Assembly (NCBI GenBank): GCA_003116975.1
Contig: BGKB01000007.1
Span: forward strand, 186,001-250,000
Length of the DNA stretch: 64,000 bases
Origin: Aurantiochytrium sp. KH105
Lineage: Eukaryota; Sar; Bigyra; Thraustochytrida; Thraustochytriidae
Direction: 5' to 3'
A model generated the notes under the pieces. It was not told the origin of the DNA and did no database searches. It saw only the letters and a list, made by a program, of their open reading frames with translations. This document shows, one piece after another, positions 29,095-39,065 of the stretch. The position numbers and the translations under genes are program-made. Positions within the stretch are counted from its first letter, which is position 1. Every line of letters begins with the position of its first letter.

Positions 29095-29682
29095 TCATTC
29101 TGACAATAAGAAGCGCACGGTCGGTGGAAGTTGTTTTGGGTCCGTGGGCAGTTCCAGCGCGGAGCCGGTCCCACTTTTAAACGATCCCTTTGCGAAGATG
29201 CCCGTCCATTCCGAAGGCTGTTTGCATGAAGCTGCAGTTAATGTGCCCTGCCCGTGCATTTTTCCTTCGGACCACATTCCCTCAAAACGGTCACCATTTA
29301 CAAGCGTGAGTGCACCGCGACCATGGAAGTTGTCCGTACCCTGAAATTCACCTTCGTATGTGCTACCGTCGGCAAAAGAGTAGACACCGTTCCACATGGA
29401 TCCTTGGCGCCATTCGCCTTCGAAAGACTCGCTCATTTCGGGCATGTCGAGCTTTCCCTGTCCGTCTTGAATCATGACGGTGATTGTCTCCATGACAGGC
29501 TCGCCGCTGTCGGCAGCATCATCGTCCTCGGTCGGCACGGGTCGCTCCACTTGTGTCTCCGTCCACTCGCCATCGTAGACGGCGGTTCCGTGAGCCATGG
29601 GAAGCTCGAAGCGACCGCGGCCTCGCCGCGGTGCGACTGCCTCGAGCTCTGCCTCGGCTGCGGCCTTGGCTTTCTTTGTCAT
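29095..29682 (-). CDS. MORN-repeat protein
   Basis: 195 aa, single exon. After a basic/acidic N-terminus, MORN-type units are visible. Examples are GTAVYDGEWTE, ESFEGEWRQGSMWNGVYSF, STYEGEFQGTDNFHGRGAL, DRFEGMWSEGKMHGQGTL and a diverged SEWTGIFAKGSFKSG. MORN repeats (YxGxxxxGxxHGxG) form elongated beta sheets and serve as scaffolds, often at membranes, basal bodies or flagella. The last unit and its short tail recall MORN2. The particular partner is unknown. An ATG at 29596 could give a shorter form. Confidence 0.85.
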   Translation of the reverse strand: MTKKAKAAAEAELEAVAPRRGRGRFELPMAHGTAVYDGEWTETQVERPVPTEDDDAADSGEPVMETITVMIQDGQGKLDMPEMSESFEGEWRQGSMWNGVYSFADGSTYEGEFQGTDNFHGRGALTLVNGDRFEGMWSEGKMHGQGTLTAASCKQPSEWTGIFAKGSFKSGTGSALELPTDPKQLPPTVRFLLSE

Positions 29683-30028
29683 GCTTTTTGTGCGCGACTT
29701 CGTCCGCCGTGCGAGCGTATCACGGTCCTTTCAGATTGTGTTTGCCCATGCGACTCTCTGTCAGCTCGCTCAAAACTTCTTCTAGCTGGACGTTCTTGTC
29801 GGGCCACTCCTAGAACTGTTAAAAGAACTACTTTTCCCAAACGTGTCTTGCATTGTGGTTTGGACTTCAAGTTTTTCCATTTATGGAAAAAAGTTGATTT
29901 TCGTAGAACGTAACGGATCACTTTTCGTACTACAACCAGGCTTTTAGGCTTCTTTTAGCCTTCACAGACTCACTCTCTGCGTTAAAAACCCAGGGTCAGG
30001 CAAGCATTGTTATTGTTGCCGCAATGAA

Positions 30029-30081
<53 letters not shown>

Positions 30082-30295
30082 GACTGTCAGTTGAAGTATA
30101 AGTGGATAGTACAATTGGTTTCATATGCAATGTATACAATATGTTCGCGAGCGACAATCGAAAGGCTCGAGATTGTCTCGGGATCGCGATGGTCGTAAGA
30201 CTCAAGGTTATTGGACCCGAGATCGCGATAAGCCACAATGCTGAAAGTTGTCTCGAGATTGCGACTGTCAAAAAGCTCGAAGATGCCTCGTCCTC
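29683..30295. other. Intergenic region with (TGTC)n microsatellite
   Basis: 5' flank of the MORN gene and 3' flank of the 7TM receptor. It includes the TGTC run and, from 30140 to 30290, loosely repeated TCTCGAGATCGCGA-type words. No gene is seen. Confidence 0.5.
30029..30081. repeat. (TGTC)n microsatellite
   Basis: About thirteen tandem TGTC units, the longest microsatellite in the window. Confidence 0.92.
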
Positions 30296-31501
30296 TTAAA
30301 CGCTCGCCACGGCATAATGGACGGGCTCGTCGGCTGCTTGCCCCCGAGCAAATGGAGTCGCAGGCATCGACGCAGTCACGACGACTTGCCCATCTGAAGG
30401 TGTCTGCATGCTTGCGTCGCACTCTTCTTTGGACAGTGGCGTCGCACAGGGAACGTCTTCTGCTGAAGCTTCAGCTGCGGCTGCCGCTGCACCCTGAGAC
30501 GAGCCTGATCCCGGAAGAGAGAACTTGGTTCGGACTTGATCTTCAGAGAGCCCGAAGTGTCGTTGCTTGCTTTCAATGATGAGAGCTAGCGTGAGAATCG
30601 TTGTCAGGCCAAAACAAACGGATGTGACGACACCGCGAATGAAGCCACCACTCGAGATAAGGTTGCTATCGAAGGCCACGGAAACGAACAGGATGATCGT
30701 GAAAAGAAGGCTTGAAACAAAGAGGCTCAGAGACTCGTATGCAACAGAGGGCATCTCAATGGCTCGAAACGAATAGACGAGCGTCATGAGGAAACCAAGG
30801 CCGAGGAATGCCCAAATAAGAATGGCAGGATAGGGCAGATCAAAGTCATCGAGAAATGCTGCCGTGGAGCATTGGAGGTGGCCGGTCTCGCATGGATTGT
30901 ACTTAATCGGATAGAACAGAAACCAGCCAGCAAGCAGGCCGACAACTTGAGGTACCATTGCAATCATGAACTTGACCAGAACGTCGTTCTGTAAATTCGG
31001 CGAATCACCTGCAGCGCCCGAACTCTTGTTCACGCGCCAGGAAATGTACACTTTGAAGAATAACGATAAAAGGATGAAGAGAAGCCCAATATAGAAGAGG
31101 GAGAAATGAGCATAACAAATGCCGGGAAGGTATGCAAAGGCACCAAGCAAATCCAGAAAAAGGCCAATGCATGCAAGGAGACATCCCACGGCCAGCAGGA
31201 GCAAAAGCTGCCATTGTGTGAGACGCAGCACAGGCTTCTTGCGGTGAAAAAGGACCTTAATCATGGAACAGAAAGAGAGAAAGACCGGCACTGCGAAGAG
31301 TCCTAGGACCATGGGGTGGACGCTCTCGCCTTCGGGCCGACTAAAAACCAGCGTCAAACTCTTGTCCCAGCTCACAGTAAGACACTGACGGGCTGTCCAG
31401 CACACGACCTCCGAATACGTTCCCGTGGTGCACGTAATTTCGTCGAGGGATGTTCCGGCGTCGAAGAGCCCCCACGCCATAGAGGCATCCGACGAGGACA
31501 T
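30296..31501 (-). CDS. Seven-transmembrane receptor resembling class C GPCRs (7tm_3)
   Basis: 401 aa, single exon. Seven hydrophobic segments can be placed. Segment 1 is VLGLFAVPVFLSFCSM, 2 is LLLLLAVGCLLACIGLFLDL, 3 is FSLFYIGLLFILLSLFFKV and 4 is MIAMVPQVVGLLAGWFLF. Segment 5 is ILIWAFLGLGFLMTLVYSF, 6 is LFVSSLLFTIILFVSVAF and 7 is VVTSVCFGLTTILTLALI. The third segment ending FFKVYISWRV and the HRKKP loop after the first resemble GABA-B/mGlu-type 7TM domains (FAKTWRVY; F+...KP). There is no Venus-flytrap domain, only ~60 residues with two or three cysteines before TM1, and no evident signal peptide. The cytoplasmic tail is Ala/Ser/Glu-rich. Ligand and G-protein coupling are unknown. Confidence 0.6.
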   Translation of the reverse strand: MSSSDASMAWGLFDAGTSLDEITCTTGTYSEVVCWTARQCLTVSWDKSLTLVFSRPEGESVHPMVLGLFAVPVFLSFCSMIKVLFHRKKPVLRLTQWQLLLLLAVGCLLACIGLFLDLLGAFAYLPGICYAHFSLFYIGLLFILLSLFFKVYISWRVNKSSGAAGDSPNLQNDVLVKFMIAMVPQVVGLLAGWFLFYPIKYNPCETGHLQCSTAAFLDDFDLPYPAILIWAFLGLGFLMTLVYSFRAIEMPSVAYESLSLFVSSLLFTIILFVSVAFDSNLISSGGFIRGVVTSVCFGLTTILTLALIIESKQRHFGLSEDQVRTKFSLPGSGSSQGAAAAAAEASAEDVPCATPLSKEECDASMQTPSDGQVVVTASMPATPFARGQAADEPVHYAVASV

Positions 31502-33835
31502 CTTTTCTGCGACTCCTCAGATAGTTTAGTAGCGAAAGTGGCTCTTCTCTTCGATGCTTTGCCCGTCTGCTTGCTTGCTTGCTTGCTTGCTTGAGGTTGC
31601 TGAATCGACGTATTATTGTTTTGCCAGCTCTCTCCTTCTCTCTCGCCGACCAAGATCATGTCTCTTCGGTTCTTTCCGGCTCTTGAGCGTTAGAAACTTT
31701 TGGAACCTCTATAACTATCGCCTCGCTGGCTCTCCTTTTATTATACGACGTCCAGGTTCATGTTCTCTTTCCTGCCTGTGCCAGAGTCGCTCGTACAGTA
31801 GGTCTGGGAATGAGAGCCCGCGAGGCCGTCTGCGTAAGCCGTACGCGGCTCGGGGTCAATCCATGAGGTTTCCTCAGGCTGCCCGTGCAAGCTGTCGCGA
31901 CGTGCAGGTCTCCCTGCTCGCCATCTTTCGTTCGCCTGTCAGATGACCGACCTCGTGCGCGCACAGGACTACGAGTGACGAGGCTGGCTGGCTGGCTGGC
32001 TGGCTACTTGAGAGCCTAATCGCGAGGCGATGAGGGTGGGCGTGCGGTCTGTCGCGCTTTGAGGGCCTTCAAGGTAATTGATCGTTTTCAAATTTGCATG
32101 AAGTTTAGAATTTTGAGCTGGTCAAACAAAGTCCAAAGCAGGTGTCGGCCTCTCGTCAGCAAAACAACGTGGGGATCACGTTTTACCATTGCTCTGAATA
32201 AAGATATTATGCCGAGAGTCTCTTTCCTTATCGACAGAGGAGGCTGGAGACATGTCAAAATGTTCGGCAGGATGACTCTGCACGCGTTGCTTTTTTACCA
32301 TCGAAATTAACCGCCACATGCCGCAAAACATCCTTTCACGATTGATTTCTTGGTCACGACGAGCTAGACAAGACCGAAAAAAGAGGAGCTGCCAGTTGCC
32401 ACCAGCAATCACTGGTATCACGTTACTTTTTATTTCAAGGGGCTCGAGCCTGAACTTATTCTGGCCAATATCGACCGTGAATTTGAACTTGGAGATGCGA
32501 TTCTGCAACCAAGTCTTAATTTGAGATGAGCAAAACTCATGTTAACGTGATTTATTGTTCTGGCTGGACGCTGCACCTGGGGACCGTAGCGTGCATGGAA
32601 TGACGCAAGGAGGATATCCCTTCTCGCGAGGGGACAAGTTACCTGAAAGTTTTTCGGGCGTCAGACGATTGTGCGACCGTGTAATAGACGGCACCGTCGT
32701 TGATGAGAGTTTCGAAGCCTCTCCGACGATCCGCAGGCTTGCGGACCTGCGGAGTTGCGGACCTGCGGACTCTCGGAATCGTGATAGCAAGCTTTCACGG
32801 CCCTCGTCTGACCGTGAAACGCGGTCGCACGGGTACTTAGGACAGGAAGCGTCCCTCAAATTGAAAGAAGTCGAACATTCTTCGAGCTACGGAGTGTTGG
32901 GAGTGGAGCCGGGCGGGGCCTTGGGCTGGTCATTCCCATCCTTGGCCCCTAACTTGTTTTCGCGAACTTTTCGAACCTCGACGTTTAGCAGGGTGTTGTT
33001 CTCTCTTATCCATTCCAGTCCTCTAGCTTGCATCATTCTTGGCCGGAGCCGGTCATCACCTCGGGGCGTTGAGCCGGCCTCGCATACTTTGCGCGCTGCG
33101 CTGCGCTGAGCTACTTGTCTCTTCGTCCCTTGTTGTGGCGAGCCGGTCTTTCGTCTCGGGCGTTGAGCCGGTCTTTCATCGTCTCTGGCTCTCATCAACC
33201 ATGGCAAGATGGTTTCGCGCTCATTCTCTGCATCAAGACGCGGCGGCATGCAAGCTGGAAACCGGATGGATGGCGAGTCAGTCTCGCGTTCTTAGCATCA
33301 AAACTGTGAGCCGGTCTCCCTTTCTTGGCGTAGAGTCCACGTGCCCAACCAGCCAACTTTGACGAACCGTGCAAGCGTGCGCGCGGGGCATGGCGTGGGT
33401 CCCGCGGGACACACGGTGACCGGCGCGGAGGGCACACCGCGGCGCAGTTTGCCGCGGCGCGTACCGTTCCTTCCTGTTCTGAACTATTACATATATGGAG
33501 AAGCAATATGGCATCCCGCGCGGTCCGCGCTGCGTGCAAAGTTACTGCAAGGGGGGACTCGAGCCGACCACGCGCCCAGTCAATGTCCCGCGCCGCTTGC
33601 TAGCAAGTCGCCGCGAAGCCAGTCCGCGCTGTACTGGATTCATTCGTGTCTCTTCCGCGCTTTCACACTTTTCTTTCTTTTCTTTTCTTCGGCGTCTTTC
33701 TCGTGCGGATGCGCGGACATGCGGATGTGCGGACGAAGCAAAACTCGAACTCAAACGAGTAGCGAAACAAAACCCGAACCCGAGCAGCCCGACATCCAGC
33801 TCGACTAAAGCGACAAACGAGTGTTCGCAAACACA
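31502..33835. other. 2.3-kb divergent intergenic region
   Basis: It separates the 7TM receptor (-) from the sulfatase (+). It contains TTGC (31569-31593) and GGCT (31984-32005) microsatellites. A 16-bp direct duplication GCGGACCTGCGGAGTT/GCGGACCTGCGGACTC lies near 32748-32779. A dispersed GTTGAGCCGGTC/GCGAGCCGGTC word occurs at 33048-33315. Frames up to 184 codons exist but show no motif. Confidence 0.5.
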
Positions 33836-36049
33836 ATGCAGGGCGTCTTGACGTTGCTTGTGCTGGTCCTCGTGAGCACATGTCTCATGGATCTCGTGCA
33901 CGGGGCGTCGTCGACCGAAAGCAAAAAGCTCAATGTTCTCCTCGTGATGGTCGATGACTTCCGCCCTGAGGCTTCGTCCTATGGAAGCAGTGATGTAAGC
34001 ACCCCTAACATGGATGCTCTCGCCAAGGAGTCTGTGCAGTTTGAACGGGCCTACACACAGGAAGCGCTGTGCGGACCATCGCGGGGGTCGATGCTGAGCG
34101 CCCGCTTGCCGACAAGTCTCGGCTACTATATTCACACGGATGCCGCACAAGAGCGAACAAAGCTCAAGAGCGCCCTTGTGCTGCCCAAATGGTTCGAAAG
34201 TCAAGGGTACGATACCTTTGGCACCAGCAAAATCTTTCATTGGGTTGGAAACAATGCAAGATATTTCGGAGAATACGACAAGCAGGGCGTCCATGGCAGC
34301 AACAGTTGCGGAGACGATGTCGTCTGCGCAGATTCAGACACTCTCGATGACTTCACGGACTACCGCGCGCTCGAATGGGCGACTACCCAGCTTGACAAGT
34401 TTGCGACCAAGTCGAGGTACACAAATGGGGCGACGCCATGGTTCTTGGTTGTTGGCTTCCGTCGGCCGCACACCAAGTTTCGGGCGCCCAAGTCTTTTTT
34501 CGAGCGGTTTTCGGCAGACGAGATCTCGCTTCCCAGCGCGATCGAGCGTGAGCGTCCCACGGGTGCGCCCTGGCAGGCGTACAAGGGCATGTGCGCGGAC
34601 TTGCTCAACTCCAACGAAGTTCGCGCCAGTGGATTTCTTGATCCTTATGAGGATACTCTCGCAGATGACGTGGCACGCAAACTTCGCATGGGGTACTTTG
34701 CCTGTGTGGAGTGGATCGACTATGCCATGGGCCAGTTGCTGGACCGTCTCGACACGAACGGGCTCAAAAACGAGACCCTCGTCGTCGTGACGTCAGATCA
34801 TGGATGGTCGCTTGGCGAAAAGACGAGCTGGTGCAAAGGCAGCGTGTATGAGCGCGCTCTTCGCGTGCCGATGTGGATTCGCGACCCGGTTGACCGCTCC
34901 AGAGCAGGAACGCAAGAATCGGCGGGTGTTTCCCTTCTCGATTTGTATCCGACTATTGCAGAGCTCGCTGGTGTTCCTTTGGCGCAGCAGGACTTTGAAG
35001 ATTACGAGATGGATGGTCGTAGTTTCGCGCACTTGGTTCGCGACGACGACGACATGAGCGAGACAGTAGCAGAGTCCCTCCTCCGTCTTCCGCAGCTCGG
35101 TGGCCACGAGTGGTCCTTTCCGAGCAATGCTAGCTTTAGTGTTTGGCCGATCTGCGTCGCCGATGGAGAGCCGAACAAGCAGATTGACTGCCGCACATGC
35201 AAAGACAGAAATGGAAACGTGGTGGACTGCCAAGACTGCGCCTCGTTGTCGTCTTGCTCGCGCGAAGAGAGCCCCATTGCCTATATGGGTTTGAGTGTGC
35301 GGACGGAGCGATTTCGGTACACGGAATGGCGGGCGTGGGACGACGCGACCAACAGCGCCGACTGGGATGCTGGCGATGCGGGCGCCGAGAACCGCGAGTT
35401 GTATGATCACGATACCAAATTAGGCAGCGTTGAGATGGAGAACGTGGTCGATAAACGCGCTTACGAGACCAACGCCGAGCAACACGCCAACATGCTTCGC
35501 GCTCGCTTTGCCACGTGCTCGGGCATCACGGACGAGACGAAATGTTCTGCGCGGGGAGACCACTGCGTGTTCCACAACGGGAACTGCATGAACCGAGGTT
35601 TTTGCGCCTTTAGCGGGCCCAATTCCTTTCAAGATTGCGCAGCGCGAGCAGAGGCATGCGTGTGGAGCCCGCTGTACAATCAGTGCGTGAACCGCATCAA
35701 GGAGGGCCGCTCGGCACCGATTTCTGCGCCCCCGACCACGCCAGAGCCCACGTTGGCGCCGACCAGGCCGCCTGCGTTTCGCGATGTGATTGAATACCCG
35801 ACGGAGACGACTCCAGCACCGAGTCTCTCGCCGACGCCTTCCAGCGCATTTTGCAAGAAGTTCAGGCGGCGCCAGAAGCGCTGCGTCCAGAATGGTTGTG
35901 CTTTCTTCAAGGGCATTGGCTGCCGGGAGCCAACATTCTGCGACTTCAAGCGCCAGAATTCAACGCGCCGCAAGGCCGGCTGCAGCGAAAACAGCGACTA
36001 TTGCTCATGGGACGCCAGCGACAAGACCTGCGTTGCGATCCATGATTGA
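33836..36049 (+). CDS. Secreted sulfatase, iduronate-2-sulfatase-like, with Cys-rich C-terminal extension
   Basis: 737 aa. The ATG at 33836 is used (the frame opens at a GTG at 33821). It begins with a signal peptide (GVLTLLVLVLVSTCL). The sulfatase domain starts LNVLLVMVDDFRPEASSYG, with the metal-binding DD pair. CGPSRGSML, about residue 79, is the C-x-P-S-R site whose Cys becomes formylglycine. Later come GFRRPHTKF and VTSDHGWSLGEKTSW, as in IDS. After the catalytic domain come Cys-rich modules (TDETKCSARGDHCVFHNGNCM), a Thr/Pro-rich linker (TTPEPTLAPTRPP) and a final six-Cys module. These suggest cell-surface or wall association. Thraustochytrid walls contain sulfated polysaccharide, so a role in wall turnover is a reasonable inference. 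Confidence 0.9.
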   Translation: MQGVLTLLVLVLVSTCLMDLVHGASSTESKKLNVLLVMVDDFRPEASSYGSSDVSTPNMDALAKESVQFERAYTQEALCGPSRGSMLSARLPTSLGYYIHTDAAQERTKLKSALVLPKWFESQGYDTFGTSKIFHWVGNNARYFGEYDKQGVHGSNSCGDDVVCADSDTLDDFTDYRALEWATTQLDKFATKSRYTNGATPWFLVVGFRRPHTKFRAPKSFFERFSADEISLPSAIERERPTGAPWQAYKGMCADLLNSNEVRASGFLDPYEDTLADDVARKLRMGYFACVEWIDYAMGQLLDRLDTNGLKNETLVVVTSDHGWSLGEKTSWCKGSVYERALRVPMWIRDPVDRSRAGTQESAGVSLLDLYPTIAELAGVPLAQQDFEDYEMDGRSFAHLVRDDDDMSETVAESLLRLPQLGGHEWSFPSNASFSVWPICVADGEPNKQIDCRTCKDRNGNVVDCQDCASLSSCSREESPIAYMGLSVRTERFRYTEWRAWDDATNSADWDAGDAGAENRELYDHDTKLGSVEMENVVDKRAYETNAEQHANMLRARFATCSGITDETKCSARGDHCVFHNGNCMNRGFCAFSGPNSFQDCAARAEACVWSPLYNQCVNRIKEGRSAPISAPPTTPEPTLAPTRPPAFRDVIEYPTETTPAPSLSPTPSSAFCKKFRRRQKRCVQNGCAFFKGIGCREPTFCDFKRQNSTRRKAGCSENSDYCSWDASDKTCVAIHD

Positions 36050-36364
36050 ACCTTAAATGTACGATACTTTTACTCAGAAAGCAATTTCACAGATTTACAA
36101 CTTGAAGCTGTAATTGTCCATGAGCCTTTGGGCTAGGCCTAGGTAGTAGCGATTAGGCCTGGCTTGCTCTTCGCAAAGCTTGCTCTTCGCAAAGCTTGCT
36201 TTTCGCAAAGCTTTGTTTGAACATTTACTGTTTGTCCGCCGTCGGCGACCGTCCGTAAGCAATGCTCTGCCCGTGCTATTATTCTCGTTTCGTAAAACAC
36301 AAACCTCAGATCGGAAAGGTAGAAGAAGCGAGAGACGCAGGGCCGGACGCGCGCGAACGGGACG
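36050..36364. other. Intergenic region with 16-bp tandem repeat
   Basis: Between sulfatase and AMP-ligase genes, both on the plus strand. Three copies of GCTTGCTCTTCGCAAA lie at 36162-36209. No gene is seen. Confidence 0.55.
36162..36209. repeat. 16-bp tandem repeat, three copies
   Basis: Units GCTTGCTCTTCGCAAA, the third with one change (C to T). Confidence 0.88.
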
Positions 36365-38086
36365 ATGAACGTGGCCAATGGCACCTTCGCCTCGTGGCCC
36401 GAAGAGCTGGCCAAAAGCGCGCAGCTGCGCTCCGAAAAGCGTGCCATCGCAGAGCTGACGAGTGATGGCATGGGCGTGCGACGCGAACTCAACTTTGCTC
36501 AGCTATGGCACGCGAGTCTCGGTGTGGCACAGTGGCTTCGCGAGCGAGAGGTCAAGAACAAGAGCCGCTTTGTTATCCTGGGCGATGACTCGCTGGAGCA
36601 CGTCGTTCTCTGGGCAGCAGCTGCCCTGAGTGGGGCTGTGGCAGTCACGGTGGATGCAGCTTCCCCGCTCACCTCCATTCTGGATGTCATTGAGGACGCA
36701 GAGTACGTTTCAACTTTGAGGACGCGCAGACACCTATACAATCGGATGCTGACACGCTAGCACAGGCCTTCGGCGGTGCTCATTCTCGAAAACAAAGGCA
36801 GCGACCTTGTTTCTGCAGAGCGTGCTTTGCAGATTCGTGAGGCCTGCAAGCAGCCGATTCGAGTATATACCCTCGCACCTGGACAGCTCCTCGATGAGTC
36901 AAAAGATCTCGGCGCGGAATTCCCCTTTGAAAAGCGACGTGATCGTGATTTGGAGGCGCCATGGGCAATTTTATACACGTCAGGGACATCGACAGGCCGT
37001 AAAAAGGGTGTCGTGAGGTCGCAGCGAGGTCACTTGCTCGGCTACTTTGCCCACCTACCGCACATGCACTTTCGTCCGGCGCAGGAGACCTTTCTGGCGA
37101 TTTATCCACTGCATGGTATCTCCAGCTTCTTTTTCGTGACAATGCTCTTGTATCTGGGCAACTCGGTGCTCTTGCTGTCGCGAGAGCATGCAACCTCGGG
37201 AAGAGTTCTATACAATGCGGCAAATGAGTTCCCTGTCACCTATACCACGGGTGGCCCGGCGCATCTTGTTTCTATTATTGACCACGCAGAAGCGCACGCA
37301 AATGGGAAGCAGCTTTTGGGCCTACGCATGATCATGGCGAGTGGGGCCATGACGTCAAAAGCCACTCAGGAGCGAATCCGAGCCTTTTACGCGAATGCAT
37401 CCTTTTACGAGGTGTACGGGTCCACGGAGGCCGGCATCATTTCCATTCTAGATCCCACCGACTTTAAGGGTAACGAGGGCTCTGTGGGCATCGAACCAAG
37501 CGGCGTGAGCATGGTACGTTTCGTCGACCCCGTGTCGGGCGAGCCAGTTGCAGGAACGCTCCAGGCCCCGGGCGAGATTGCGGTGCGAACGCCAATGATG
37601 TGCCGCGGATATTGGCGTCGGTCGCCAGAGCACATTGACGGTTGGTTTTCGACCGGCGACATGGGCTATCGGAGCGACGCTGGTTTTCTCTACCTTCTCG
37701 GTCGGGCCGATGACCGCATCACTTTGCCCACGGGCGCCAGTTTTTACCCTTCCGAGGTCGAGCGTGTGCTTTTGCGCCACGAGCGCGTTTCCCAGGTGGT
37801 TGTATTTTGGGATGACGGCGTTCAGACGCTCGCGGCTCTAGTGCTCGCGCGCAACACCATTTTGCTGCCTGCAGGTCCTGCAGCCGAGGCCGACAGCGAC
37901 GCAACCGCGGAGGCTGTTTCCGGCGGCGAGATTGAGCGCTCGATTCGCGCCCATAGCGAGGCTCACTTGGCGCCGCATCTTGTTCCGGATGTGGTCTTAC
38001 CTCTCTCCGAGACCTCATGGGCCAAATTGCCCAAGACGGCCACGCGCAAGATCATGCGCTCGCGTCTCCGACTGCATTCCCTGTGA
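36365..38086 (+). CDS. AMP-binding acyl-CoA synthetase-family ligase, two exons
   Basis: Exon 1 is 36365-36702 and exon 2 is 36766-38086, with a 63-bp intron (GTACG...GCACAG) splicing a split GAG codon; the product is 552 aa. Adenylate-forming motifs are clear: WAILYTSGTSTGRKKGVVRSQ (P-loop), YEVYGSTEAGIIS, and GWFSTGDMGYRSDAGFLYLLGRADDRI. The C-terminal lysine region is KLPKTATRKIMR. Such enzymes activate carboxylic acids as acyl-AMP and usually transfer them to CoA. The N-terminal domain is short compared with long-chain ACS enzymes, more like medium-chain or 4-coumarate-type ligases. Substrate cannot be assigned. There is no clear peroxisomal C-terminal tripeptide (it ends LHSL, which is only loosely PTS1-like). 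Confidence 0.88.
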
Positions 38087-38447
38087 GATAGGCCTGAATC
38101 ACTGGCGGGCAATCTTCATCAATTTCATTTTTACGCACCTCTTGGTCGCTCGAATGCTGTTTCTCAGTCCCTTCTCCTTCTTTAGCCTCGTACACGAACC
38201 TCAGCTCCCTGCGCATCCCGTCTCTTCTCCCCTCGGTCCCCAAGACCCCATCCAACGTTCGGATGCTCGAGTGGCCACCGCTCCTGTCCCTTATAAGAAA
38301 GTGTCCGACTTTTGGCCCCAGCCTTCAGGCAAAGGGACCGCAAATACCGGACCCCGCGCACTGCTTAGCTTCCGGCTTAGTAAGTCTTACTGCTGGAACC
38401 TTGGTGATCGTACACCAGTCCGCTAACAGAAGTAACTGCTTCCTTCG

Positions 38448-38519
38448 CAATCTCAGGCTCAGTGGTAGAGCGTTTGACTTTTAATCAAATGGTCGTGAGT
38501 TCGATCCTCACAGTCGGAA
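38448..38519 (+). tRNA. tRNA-Lys(TTT)-like gene; 5' acceptor strand does not pair
   Basis: A D-arm GCTCAGTGGTAGAGC (38457-38471), an anticodon arm TTTGA-CTTTTAA-TCAAA with anticodon TTT, and a T-arm GTGAG-TTCGATC-CTCAC are all well formed. A- and B-box promoter sequences are intact, and T-rich tracts that could stop Pol III follow. The 3' acceptor strand would be AGTCGGA plus discriminator A (38512-38519). However, the bases expected to pair, CAATCTC, are not complementary. A partial complement (TCCG) occurs upstream at about 38419. It may be a pseudogene, a tRNA-derived repeat, or a gene with an unusual 5' arrangement. Confidence 0.5.
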
Positions 38520-38590
38520 ACGAGTAGCAACGTTTCCATCTTTTTTTTTCCTCCCTTTTTTTTTTTTTCTTCTTTCTTCTTCTTCGTCTT
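38511..38590 (+). terminator. T-rich tracts, possible Pol III terminator
   Basis: Runs of T9 (about 38541-38549) and T12 (about 38558-38569) occur 22-50 bp after the tRNA-like gene. Confidence 0.35.
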
Positions 38591-39065
38591 CCTCGGGTCG
38601 TCGAACAACAACTTGGAGGAGGACGAAGATCATCTCGAAGAACGTCGATGGCGATCAGACCAGATCGGATCAGATGCAAAGCCGAGAAGGTCGCTCTCGC
38701 GCGCGTCGGGAGACTGGCGACTGCATGCGCAGCTGGCAAATGTGGCAGTAGGCTGTACCTTGCGACGCGTTGATTTTCGGGTGAGGCGGGGGCGTGGAAG
38801 GAAGCCTGCTAGTCGCGAGTGAGAAGAGCGAGCGCGGGAAAAGATAGCGAGAGCTCTTCTGCGCGTCTCACGAGCCAACTCGTCTCGGGCAGTTCTGCAA
38901 CAAGAGACGGCACGCCACGCAGGCAGGCAGGAAGGCGACGCGGCCGCGACTGCACGGAGAGACTCGCGCTCTCGGTCCGTGGACGCGCTCGGAGGCGGAG
39001 CGGCGCGCGGCGATCTTTGAAGACGCGAACAACGCCACCGCGCGAAACCGAGACCGAAAGAAATC

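Larger units (their letters stand above)
38087..39065. other. Intergenic region with tRNA-like gene
   Basis: It contains the tRNA-Lys-like sequence at 38448-38519, followed by T-rich tracts (38540-38585). The rest is the 5' flank of the inositol phosphate kinase gene. Confidence 0.5.

Noticed and set aside
32555-33109. 184-codon plus-strand frame upstream of the sulfatase
   Set aside because: Low-complexity, no motif, and contains short direct repeats.
33821-33835. Five extra codons at the start of the sulfatase
   Set aside because: The first codon is GTG; the ATG at 33836 leads directly into a good signal peptide.
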